Origin: Diadema setosum
Taxonomy: Eukaryota; Echinodermata; Echinoidea; Diadematoida; Diadematidae
DNA: 64,000 nt
NCBI GenBank assembly: GCA_033980235.1
Contig: CM067072.1
Coordinates: 30,727,759 to 30,791,758, forward strand
Direction: 5' to 3'
Shown piece by piece: positions 25,801 through 38,200 of the stretch (position 1 is the stretch's first letter; each line of letters opens with the position of its first letter). The position numbers were made by a program, and so were the translations under genes. The notes beneath the pieces are model-generated. The model saw only the letters and a program-made list of their open reading frames with translations. It made no database searches and was not told the DNA's origin.

Positions 25801-28800
25801 AAAACTTTTTGGCTGCCAGATGGTCTGCATGTTACATGATATGAGATATGAGTTTTCTTCCAGTTTGTCTGCCATTTGTACAAATGAAATTTGTTAAGAT
25901 TGCAACTGCTGATCTGTAATTTAACAAACATGTCGATAAAAAAAAAACATGCGACTCAAACCTGTTCCCTACTGCTTTCTAGGCAGCGACACTACCACAA
26001 GGCTATCCCTGTTTGCTGGCAGTGACACGATGTAACTTGGAACAAATACCCAAGCTAGATCAGCAGTTGCGATCTTACAAATTTCATTTGTGCAGAGGGC
26101 CGACAAATTGAAGAAAACTCATATCTCATATCTTCTCCCCTCTGCTTAATAATCTCTTGCTTTCATTTTACGTGATTTGAATTATTTGAAGTGTTACTGC
26201 CTAATAGTGCTCGCAGGTCACACCACTTCATGGACATTTTCTCCCAACTGTCTCAATAGATAAGAATCCAGACAATGTGGAGGAGTGCACACGCTATTTT
26301 GCTGTTATCCAAAGAGCCTACGATGTACTTGGAGACAAGCAGGAGCGGGCGTGGTATGACAAACATCGAGAGGCCATCATCAGAGGAGGTAATACCATAT
26401 TTTGATGTTTCGAATAAGACTTTCTCAGTTGGATAGAAATTTAATATTTCCCTTCCTTGGCCATAGGAGGGCTAATCAATGCTCATGAAATCTCATGTAA
26501 TATGTGATCCATTTCCACAACTCCTGGGCACATACCAGAAGTGTTTGATAAAAGCACTTGCAGGTTTACCTTGGCAGTGGTATTGTGATAGAATAAGATA
26601 TCATCAGTGGGAAAATTTTCACAGTATCCCAAGTTTAATGTTCTTCGCTTCTTGATTTCAGTTTTGAAAGTTGCACATTGCTGCATTTGCTCAGTTACCC
26701 ATCTTTGCAATGAAAAAACAAGCAGACAAACAAACACATAAAGTGAAAACAAACTACCCAACTTGGGTTATCATTCCTCACTTGGATTCATATGAATACA
26801 ATTGTTATCTTGTTATGGCATGATATCAAACAAAGGGTTCTCCCATTCATTTTCTAAGACTTTGTTAAATGTAGATGTCCAAAAAAGGAAACTAAATGAA
26901 ATGAGGGATATCGATCCTCATTCATTGTGATCTTTTGTGATGACTGATATGGCAACTGTAAGTAAAATTTGCTGCTAGACTAAATCACATCATACTAGCA
27001 GTTGCAGCTCAGGAACAGTGTGAGACATTACCGTTTTAAGATCATATTTAAATTTGGCATAGTTGATTTCCTTGTTCTGTCTTTGAGCAGTCTGTAGAGT
27101 TGTTCATCTTTTCTCTTTCTTCCTTCTCTGCTCCCCCCCCCCCCTTCTTTCATCTTACTTGGTTATAGGATTTGGTGAGGACTATGAAGATGACTTCCTT
27201 AACGTGATGGAGTTCATGAACCCCTCGGCCTACACCGGCTTCGGAGACGACAAAGATGTAAGTGGACAGTGACGGATGCCAGCTCAATGGCAGGCTTGGG
27301 TTTCAAACTAGCATAGGTGGATCTTTTTGCCAAGCAGTCATGTGAATTGCAAGCTATTCATCAATGTCTTATTATGATATGAAGGCGTTTCTGGGAGATT
27401 TCATTTTGTTAAAGTTACATTGACATCATATTGACACTATCCTGGTAAAAATGTTGTACACTGTTGCAGTATTTTTCTTGCATTGTGTCATTAGAATGTA
27501 TTTTTTCTTCTTTTTTTTTTTTAAAGAAAGACATAGTGATGATGAAATGGGAGAAATGGCATTTCATTACCTAATCAGTAAAAAGGTATCTGGGAAACAA
27601 TGTAAATTTGTATTATGCAGTTGAACTGAATGTTAGCTTACATTGTACTTCCGGACAATTGAAGTTGAAACTTTGCTATTCTCTCAAGGTAGTAACTGAT
27701 GTCAGTAGGAATAAGTCCTTTGGGATATTAGGGTATACTTGCCCATGGTAGTATAAAACCTTAAACAGACTACAATAAAAATGATCCTTTTCAGTTTCAG
27801 ACATGAAAGTTTGATTCCATTTGAAGATTTTTTTTTTCTTTTTTTTTCCCAGGGATTTTATGCAGTATACCGTGACATCTTCTTCAAGATTACAGAAGAG
27901 GATCGTCGATACATGGAGGAGGGTGACCCAGAGGCTAATGCACCGAGCTTCGGTGACTCTCAGAGTGACTATGATGAGGTAGTGACAATGGACAGCCTGT
28001 CAGGTTTCAGGATTTATATGTGATGCTGTGAATGTTAGCATTTTCACTCGTGTAGCAAGTGCCTTGTGCAATGAGACTTTGGGTAACATTCTGGTTTTCA
28101 AGAGTGTGTAGGATGAGACCCCCATGCAAGTAAACACCTCAGTGTTGGCTTTATGTTTTCTCTGAAGGAGCCCTTACTCGCACACATTTTGTAGTCTTTG
28201 AAAAAGACCCAGCTCATAATGGCTTTATCAAGAATCAAATACCTGTCTCTGTAGCATAGCACAGTCTCAAGTTACCATCATGTAAGGATCACCATTGGGA
28301 AAATTGGTATAAACTCATTTGTAACATTTTGAGTTGAAGATGCCATCAAGAATCATAAGAGCACGGATGAAGTGTTTTGGATTCTTGATAAACCAGGCAG
28401 GACTTGTTTGAAGATTTGACAAATTATGTTTGAATGCCAATGTACACCTTTAATTAAAACAAAAGCAAAAACAAAAAATGATGAAATATTGGGATGGAGG
28501 TTAACTGCTTGCACCCATTATGTTGCTGGAGGGAAAAAGAAATGGCCTTGCATTCTCTTCACTGTCCATCAAACAATAATGAGAGGAGCAACATGATGTA
28601 GATTCTTTCAACATTCGTAGCTGTGAATGAAGCTGTATACAGTATGTGTGAAATTCAGTTCACAAATAAATTTCCTAAATTTTTAGTCAGCACACTTTTC
28701 CTCCAAGACTAACCATGAACTGACATTACTAATTCTTTTGTAAGCATACCAAATATTGATGCAAGTTTACTTTCTTATGTATCAATCTGTTATAGTTTTA

Positions 28801-31800
28801 AGCAAATTACACAGGGCATTCAGTTGGTCTTGTCTTTTTTTGCCGCCAGGTTGTCCGTCCATTCTATGCCCACTGGCAGAGTTACCGTACAGCGAGATCC
28901 TTTGTGTGGGCGGAAGAGTATGACACACGTGACGCTCCAAACAGGCGCGTGGCACGCCTCATGGAGAAAGATAACAAGAAAAAGCGAGAGGCGGCCAAGA
29001 AGGCATGGAACCAGCAGGTTCAGGTGAGACGCTCTTGCAAGCAAAGATTACCATCGTCATGTGTACATGACATCACTAAATTCATCCCTTTGCCCTTAGA
29101 AACGTTTGTGTTCAAGGTATTTGTAACAAAGTCTTTCATCCTTTTCGTTTTTGATGAGGAAAGAGGAGCCAATTAAAAGTATAAAGTTTTGATTTTTCTT
29201 ATCTCTGCAGCTTCTTGTGTCCTACATAAGGAAGAAGGACAAGAGAGTACAAGCACACAAGGTAAGCACTGTACCCAGTCACAAGTTCTTTAACTCTTTA
29301 GCTCCCAAACCAGTCCATGTTGCCTCTCATGAAAATGAATAAACCACGTGTGTTTGTGCATGCGTGCGAGAGGTGCAGATTTGTGGAAAAGTATGGCTCT
29401 CTTTGTGTTGCTCATATCATTCACATATCACCCTTCTCCGTAGGTTAAGTTCTGTAGATGTGCGATCAGTTTGTCTGATTTGATGAATGAACAGACAACC
29501 ATTTATGAACTATGAATGTAGGTATTTTGTACAGCCTCAGTCGAGTCCGAGTATAAACCAAATGATATCATTGTTGGGGAAAAGTCATTCACTTCTTTGA
29601 TAATGCTTCTATTATGGGTGTGAATTACTTTGTGTGAAAGTGAAAGTTTATTATACCCAACAGCCACCTCTATCAGAGTCCAATATAAATACATAGAAGC
29701 ATATTTCACTTTCAATTCAATAATACAAATGATGTTACAAATTGATTTACAAAATGTACAAAATGATATGATAAAGTATGCAAGTGAAATGTGATATCTT
29801 ATCTGCATATGATGTGCTAAACTTTGGTTACACAACTGTGCCTTTTTTATGCTAGTGCTTCTTTGGGTTTTTCTGTCTTTCAATAGAAACTGATGGAGGA
29901 GAAAGCAGCAGAAAGAGAGCGACTTGAGAAAGAACGCAGAGAGAAACAAAGAAAGCAGAGGGCAAAGTAAGCTGCATTCTCTCATTTATGATGTCTGTTG
30001 ATGACGTGTTCTCCGTCAATGAACTTGAGTCATGCTGTATCTATTTGTCTTTGATGCAGATGATGAGTTGATTTTTGTGACAAATCATAGATATCTTGTT
30101 TTCTTTTTGGGAGGGGTGGGGGAGACATGGAGGGAATCTGGATGAGGGGAAGTTTGAAAGAGTTGACAATAACCTCATTTTGATGAAAAGTTGACAAGCA
30201 TGACATTTTGTTGCAAACTTTTGTATGGAGATAAAATGCAGGAAGTTATATGAGCTCACAAAGAAAGGGACCATTCATTCATTCATTCATTCATTCATTC
30301 ATTCATTCATTCATTCATTCATTCATTCATTCATTCATTCAGTCAGTCAGTCAGTCAGTCAGTCATACATTCATTCATTCATTCATTCATTCATTCATTC
30401 ATTCATTCATTCATTCAACCATTCATTCATTCATTCATTCATTCATTCATTCATTCATTCATTCATTCATTCATTTATTCATTCATTCATTCATCCATTC
30501 ATTCATCCAGTCTGTCAGTCAGTCAGTTAGTCAGTCATTCAATCAGGTTTATTAGTAATACTGCCACACTGTAATGTGTAGAAATACAAAAATTTAGGTT
30601 AAAAATATGTACAGTATATTATTTACAAAAGAAACAAATTGCAAATGAGTCAGCTAATGATAAGGAGACCAAAAAAACCAAACAATCCCTGTATATACAC
30701 AAAGAATGGATATAATTAGAATTCTTTGAAATTGAAACGATAATCACATTACTGTCATTAGATAAGTTAATGGTTTTCCTCAATCCTTTCTTTGTTTAAA
30801 AAAAAAAAAAAATCAGTGAGTGTTAGTCCTCAATTCTTTCTTTGTTAAGTTAAAAAAAATCAGTGGTAGTCCTCAATTCTTCTTTCTTTGTTCAATTGGA
30901 AAAAAAAAATCAGTTTGTGTAAGTCCTCTGGGCCCCGTTGCAAGAAAGTTGCAATCAATTGCAAATAATTGCTAATTTTGAAACAACCATTGATTGGCTC
31001 AGGGTCTGCGCTATTAAGAAGACATGCATGCAACAATGATTTTGATTGGCCAGTGACAATCAGTTGCAAGTTGCGTTTAAACGCAAAGTTTCTAGCAACG
31101 GGGCCCTGTTCTATCTTTGGGTCCTCCCCTCCCCCCCCCCCCCCCCCCTTCTCCCTTTGTGAGTCTGGGTCTCTAGATGCCAACAGTAGCATTCTTTGTG
31201 TTGTGTCACCACAGGGAGTATGAGCAGCTGGCTGCAGAGGGCCAGAAGGCTATGGAGGAAATGGAGGAGGAGTTCAGGGCAATGGAAGCGACGTTGGACG
31301 ACGAATTTGGGGTGGAGAGTGAGGACCAGAGCACAGGTACAAATTTGAACCCATGACCTCCTGATTGCTAGACATGCATTATATCCACTAGACTATCGAG
31401 CTTACATCCAATGGCCAGTGATAGTTCTGATCCCTCATGGCAACGAGTACTGCATGTTCATTCAAATTTACAATTTTTGCGTCAATACAAGAATTACTAA
31501 AATGTTGTCGTAAAAAGCATATTTCCTATCATTTTCTTTCTAATCTCATTTTATACATTTATTCATTATTTCACATTAACTGACTTCTTGATGTATGTGC
31601 ATTTATTTATTCATTTGTTTATCACTCTATTCCTTTTTACCCTACACGAATTCATTTTTATTCATGATCATTTTCAACAAACAGACTCACAGGAAGAGGA
31701 GGTTGAAGAGGATCTGGATGACTTGTTCTGTGTGGCATGCAACAAGAGTTTTAAAAGCCCCAAAGCGTAAGTTCCAGTCATCAAGCAAATTCATCATTCA

Positions 31801-34800
31801 GTTATCAGTCACACTTGTAATGTTAGTTTTAGGAGATATGTTCGACAGATGTGAATTTTTTACCAAGTATCTGGGCAGTTTTTAGTTTAATCTTGCTCCA
31901 TCAATGGTAATGAACTTTTTATGCCTCCGCAACGAAGTGGCCGGAGGCATTATGTTTTCGGGTCGTCCGTCCGTCCGTCCGTCCGTCCGTCCGTCCGTAC
32001 GTCCGTCCGTACGTCCGTCCGTCCGTCCGTCCGTCCGTCCGTCCGTACGTCCGTCCGTACGTCCGTCCGTACGTCCGTCCGTCCCGTTTTGTTTTTGTCG
32101 ATATCTCAAGAACCGTGTGGTGGTTTTACATCAAACTTGGTATGAGGGTATATCCTTGGGGGATAATACTTTGTGTGGATTTTAGGGTCACAGGGTCAAA
32201 GGTCAAAGGTCACAGGTTATTTTGTGAAAAAAAATTGAAATTCCACATATTTCTCCATATCTCGCAGATGGTTCAAGGTATCTTCATAGAACTTAGTATA
32301 TATGCTTGTACCGATGGGCAGTGATTATCTAGGGAAGTTGGGGGTCATGGGTCAAAGGTCAGGGGGGTCAAAGGTCAAGGTCAACTCCTCAAAATATCAC
32401 TACTTTCCTTAAAATGCAATATGCCTGAAGGGTTTTTTTTTTTTTTTTAACTGGATGTATGGCATGTATTACCCAATATATATTTTTGGGGAAGTTTCTT
32501 GCCAAAAGGTCAAAGGTCAAAGGTCAAGTGAAAGTACTAAATTGCACTTTTTCCTCCATATCTCGAAAATAACTCAAGGTATCATCATGAAACTTACATA
32601 TTTATGCATGTTCTACCTAACAGTGATTCTCTGTGGAACTGTGAGGTCAACGGTCAAAGACCAGGTTTAGATAATGCTATTTTCCCATTTGATACTGAAA
32701 TTATACTTTTTCTCAATACCTTGAAAATTACTCAAAGCATAAACTTATAAAAGGGTCAAAAGTCAAGTAGAAATCATTAGTTCCCCAAATACCTGCACTC
32801 TGACATTTGAATAATTCATCCAATTGAACCTAGTTCTAGGAAAGTGAACATTCAGCACATTTGTGGCAAACCTGTCATTTTAATATTTTGCCAATTGTGT
32901 GAAACTGTCATCACACATTGTCAAGACATTGTACTATAGACCTATTAGGAGAACCATGCATGATGGCGGAGGCATATCAGTCGCCGTAGCGATATATCTA
33001 GTTCTGTTTTAGGTTAATCTCACATCAAAGCTAAAATTCTCATTCCCCAAATATATTTGGTACATTTTAAAAAACAACAACAGTGAAGCATAGGTATGTG
33101 GTAAGATTTTTGGAAAGGTCTGGTATTGTATGAATACGAAACTAGTGTACTGTTTTAGTGGTGTGTGTCAGTTGTAGAGCTATGCCAAAGCTATTGACAG
33201 CTAACTTCAATGGATCTTGACATTAGTTTGTGGATGTTCAGGACGATGAAGGAATAATGCCCTCGACCCCCTTACTTTCTTTTCTCTTTTCTTACTAAAT
33301 TTTCTTCTTCATCTTCTTTGCAGTTTCTCCAACCATGAGAACTCCAAGAAACACCGGGAGAACATGGCCCTGCTGAAAGCTGAGATGGAGGCAGAGGAGG
33401 AAGCGTTTGCTGGAGAGGAGCAGGAAGAGGAGATTGGGGAGGAAGAAGGAGAAGAAGAAGGGGATGGGCAAGATTTGGAAGGAAGAGATGAAGAAGAAGC
33501 AGAGGAGAGACTTCACAGCGATGATGAGGAGCTGGCAGAGATAGCTGTGAATGGCTCAGAACAACCGAGGAAAAAGTGAGTTGCTGTATACAGGACGCTC
33601 CCACTACAACAAACATGGTTATCACAAAATTTTGTTACAACGCAGTAAAAATTAAGGTCCCTAAGTTATCATCATTAAAGTTTATGGTGTAAAATTCTCT
33701 TCGGTTATAATGAAATTTTGATGTAGTGAAATAAAACTGCCGGTCCAGAGGACTTTGTTATAATTGGAGTCATGTGTATATTATATATTTTTTAATCCTC
33801 CAGAGATTAATTCAACCTTGACCGTTTAAATCAATTTGATAAAGTTTCTTTCCAGTTTAAGATGAGAGAGAATTCAACTCTTCAATAAAGTTTTCACAAC
33901 AGAATTGCTTTTCAAGGCTGGTTTTCCTGATTGTTGTTTTATGCTTGTAGAAGTGTAATAAAGATTCTAACTGAAGTGCAGTTTCTGCAATTGTGACAAG
34001 CTGATGTTGATTAATGGTTGACGTTTACTGATGGAGCATTGCTCAGATACGTGTCTCAAGTTACAGATCAAATCATATTGGACATGACATTGATTTTTCA
34101 TGTAAATGCAGGCACGGCACTTTTGTTGTAAAGTGAAAGTATACATACCTTGTGTTTGAAAATCAACTGATTGATTTTAGCCTAAATTGAATAATAATGG
34201 CAGTGCTGAGATTATGTCACTATTGTCTCTCACTCTATGCTGTATCTCAGTGTAATGTTATACAAATGATGCACAGGATATAATGTGTTAGTGAAGGTGC
34301 GGCGCGCTCGAGAGTATTGACAATGGTGCGACATGCACGAGGCGCAGCCGAGTGCATGTTTGCAACCGTTGTCAATACTCGAGAGTGCGCCGCACCTTCA
34401 CTAACGCCACGAAATAATCCTGTGCATCATTTGTTTTATAAAATGGGTCGAAAACTAACAGCATTATTCACGTACCTTTGTGGGTCAATACCAGTCAGCT
34501 ACATGTAGCACTCGCTCAAAAGTCAAGATGTCCGAAGATGTTCGTCCCAAACATTTACGCACGTCGCACTCGGAAATCCCGCACATAAGTACTGTACGTA
34601 CGTATAAGAGTATACGTACGCCACGTGTTATGCACAAGAAAGGCCGCCGGCTGTTGTGGCAGCCTGCGGCCCGAACTAGAAGTTGTTTACAGGATTGACA
34701 GCGCGTATAGTAGCGCGTGACGCACTTGTAACAACTGATTGAGTGCCCACTGCTAGTGTATACATTGTGACGTACGTCAGGCCAGGGAGGTGGAAGAGAG

Positions 34801-35200
34801 ACTCTTCCACCTCCCTGGTCAGGCCATGCATTTACTAAGAAATTAATGCACGCACACGTGACTCATTTCAGCGCTTCCAATTGGCTACATTCTTGAACCC
34901 ATTTTATAATTGCAAATGTTACACTCTTGTTCTGGTTTGTCAGTCCTCTGAAACAAGTTTTTTGTTGTGATGTTCATATGAGCAAGCCCAGTAGTTTTAA
35001 CTCAATAATTTTCTCTCGTCCCAGACTGACCAAGAAGCAGAAGAAAAAGAGGAGACAGCAGGCTAAGGCAGATGAGACAGAGGAAGTGGAACCTGACCTT
35101 TGCCCTCCTGACAATGACAAGGAGGCCGATGAAGAACTGGAGAACTCCAGAACTAAGTATGTTTAATTTCACCGCATTGTTTAATGTTGTTGTGGTTGTA

Positions 35201-35236
<36 letters not shown>

Positions 35237-38200
35237 CTCTGAAAGTTTGCATGTTTGATGTTCTTGTTGTGTTGGATTGAGGTGCAGCAGTATTTTTTTA
35301 TGGCTGAGTATGGTCCTGTAAAGGATGTAGCTCATTTTGTGGTATGTCTGAGTAGGTCAAGCCAGGACCACACTCACCCAAGCTAGAATATACACACAGC
35401 AAACCAATATACATGTAGCTATGTGTGTGCATGTGTACATGTGTGTGCATCTGTTGCCCTAATGTGTACACATTTTGTTTTGTGCCAATGTTCAGGCTGT
35501 CTAAGAAGCAGAAGAAGAGGAGAAGGCAACAGGCCAAGGCAGGAATGGAGGAGGACGAGAATGATAAGGCTGGACCTGTTAAGATTGACATGAACGAAGA
35601 TGCTAACAATTTTGACAAGACCAAGTAAGCAAGGAATACACCCATACATCTGTATGTCCACTAGCATATTCACAAATATCATGTTTATGATAAGAAATAC
35701 ACATAATTGTTCTTTTTAATCTGGGCCCTTTTTGTCCAAACTTGCAATGATTTGAAAGCTTATTCCAATTACCTTGAAACACTTGTCCATTGTTTATAAC
35801 ACATGTACAAGATGTAGTTGACTGTGGAAAGAGAATACATGTAGCTCTTGACTGCTTTCACACAAGTGGATTACCACCTGTCCATTCTCTGTTGACCTGT
35901 AAAAAGAGTCTCGTTTGGGGGCATTGGAGGCTCTCGCAGAATTGCGGGAGGAAAGGGTTAACATTTATAGGGGAAAACTCTATCAGATGGATAATTTTAC
36001 ACTTTTGCTAAGAAATATGTTGGTCGTTGAGATTAAGATGTTTAATAATGGTTTATTTGTTTTTAATGTAAGGAATGTTGTTATACTGTACAAAGTCAAA
36101 AAGGTTCAGAATGTTTGGCAAAACCCAGTATGTCAAACACCTGAAGTCTATGTGATACTTTACCTAGTATCAAGAGTTTACTAGAGTGATGATAATTATA
36201 TTGTCTTAGTGACCCGGGTATCCTCTACAGTGTTAATACTGCTCTTCCAGAGGATCCTACCACTTTTATTACCCTCTGACAGCATTGTCAGACACCCATT
36301 TATACACCTAAGTCTAGGGGAAAATTATCAACAAAACATTTTGTCCAAAGGTAAATGCACCAGGCAGGACTCAAATTCTGGCCTTCTGTTTTCAAATCCT
36401 TGGTCTTGTCTGCTTTTCCATGGTGCTCCCTTGCTTATGTATTGTAAAAGTAGATATTTTCGAGAGAGTAATTTTTCGTGCTCGACCGGGTAAGATTAAT
36501 TTCGTGTGTTTTCAATTCCTTGTAATCGGGACATTAACTACTGGAACATAGGGCATGCAAAGATACTTGCATGCTTTCATTTTCGCACTAGCTTCTGGTT
36601 TCACAAAATGCGCAAAAATTTCCACTTTTACTGAATATAGATATGTATATTATACCCGAGAGTGATATGTAATTTGATTATGTATGGGCCGTGATGCGAG
36701 AAAAGGATTCCTAACGTTGTCACGCACAAACGCCAGAAAACGGCGCGGAAGTTTGACAAACTAATATGTGCAAAAAAAGACCAACTACACAGTAGCTATC
36801 TGTGCATGAATGCATAGGTGCATCAAAAAGTGGCAGTATTTGGACAAAACATGCTTTTTTAAATGCAGTAATTTAGGCATTTAGGAGTGGAATTTCAGAG
36901 AACGGTTGCATATCTCAGTACAACAAGAGTTCATATTACAATGTGGCAGTAAAAACTTATTTTCGTTATTTTATAGCGTAAGGGCCCTTTTATTGCCCAT
37001 TATGTAATGATGCCCAAGAAAAATGTGTGATGACCTGAAAGACAATTCACTCTTTACCAAAGTGTCCATTTTCGTCATTTTCAAGGCTTTCCAAGAAACA
37101 GAAGAAGAAGAGACGACAACAGCGTGAGATGCCGGGAGATGAAGATGAGGAGGAGAATGGAAAGGAACTTCTCAACAATGTGCAAGACGACAAGTAAGGA
37201 TGCACATTTATGTGAGATGTTCATCATATTCAAGCAAAATTGTATAACTTCAAGTAACAGAAAGAGATGCTGATGAGAATAACTTGTTGTTGTTTTTTGT
37301 CATTTTGAGCTGGAGCTGTTTCATAAAGTCTTCAGTTAGTGTACCTCTTAATGGCAGTAGGAACAAAAGGTAACTTCAGTTTTAATAGTTGATGAATGCA
37401 TGATTTCAAAAATAGGCCCCAACAGTGCCTACATGATAATGAGACAATCTGAAATTTGCTTCATGAAACAAGGCAAATTTGACTGAATCTGTGTGTGAAA
37501 TCCCTTGGCTGGAAAAAAAATTTAGTTAAACAGGACACATTCACCAACCAGCGTACAAAATTGAAACTTTGTATAAAATTCATATTACTAAAGGAATTAA
37601 GTTCAGTTGATTTAGCACAGTGTTGCCAGTATGGTATTTAAAAAACCCTCGACTAGTTACATCCCACAATTTACATGCAAAGAGACATATAGATATGAAC
37701 CATGGGATTTACAACTGTACAACTAGACAATGCTTCGACTAGTCCACCAGCATGCCAGACTTTGCCACACCCAAACTTTAGCCCAGCACTTACTGGTGTA
37801 ACACAGACAGTTGTTTAATTGGGACAAAGATCTTACCCATGAGTCACCCTGATCAGGCAGTGGTGATTATATTTCAAGAAGATGGTCACTTTTTAAGATA
37901 GTTTCCTCTTCTTCAAAATTTTGTTTTCACAGGAAGGAGAAAATAGAAGAAGACGGTCAAAGAGATGACGATGCGGAGAAGATACCAGAGGAGACATTGG
38001 ATCCAGACAGTCTTGGGACTGATGTGCAAGAGAGGTTGCACATAGGGGAACCTGTTGACGAAAGCTGCAGAGAGCCAAGTCTACAATCGTCAAGGTAAGA
38101 TTCTATGCATCTTCATTTTCACTCCAAGCTAGTCCATTTACCCCGTGTAGAATGATTTTGGTATTGAAACCATGCCTACTGTTATTACATGGTTGGCTGA

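Larger units (their letters stand above)
13861..26388 (+). other. DNAJC21: DNAJC21 exons 1-2: J domain interrupted by a 12.3 kb intron
   Basis: Exon 1 (13861-13966) ends after the first base of the Asp codon in the HPD motif; the donor is GTATGT at 13967. Exon 2 (26260-26388) supplies the other two bases after the acceptor AATAG, restoring His34-Pro35-Asp36, the Hsp70-stimulating signature. Reading through the donor would give HPG and soon reach a stop, so failure to splice intron 1 removes co-chaperone activity. The junction was fixed by frame and by the family sequence on both sides (KWHP then DKNP). Confidence 0.93.
35025..37193 (+). other. DNAJC21: Three tandem homologous exons encoding a basic repeat (DNAJC21 exons 11-13)
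   Basis: Exons 35025-35156, 35496-35624 and 37086-37193 each begin inside a Lys codon (phase 2). They open with the same peptide block: [24 protein letters not shown] and [12 protein letters not shown] respectively, followed by an acidic linker. Lengths of 132, 129 and 108 nt are all multiples of three, so each exon is a phase-symmetric cassette that could be lost or gained without a frameshift. The human protein has one such LSKKQKKK block. Exon duplication is the simplest explanation. The basic blocks could act in nucleolar targeting or rRNA contact, which is inference. Confidence 0.88.

Noticed and set aside
30225..30555. 101-codon frames of SIHSFIHS repeats
   Set aside because: They are translations of the ATTC microsatellite in a DNAJC21 intron.
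31882..32185. RPSV / TDGR repeat frames on both strands
   Set aside because: They are translations of the GTCC tract within a mobile element.
33272..33625. 117-codon minus-strand frame
   Set aside because: It is the antisense shadow of the acidic Glu-rich DNAJC21 exon 10, read as Leu/Pro/Ser-rich protein.
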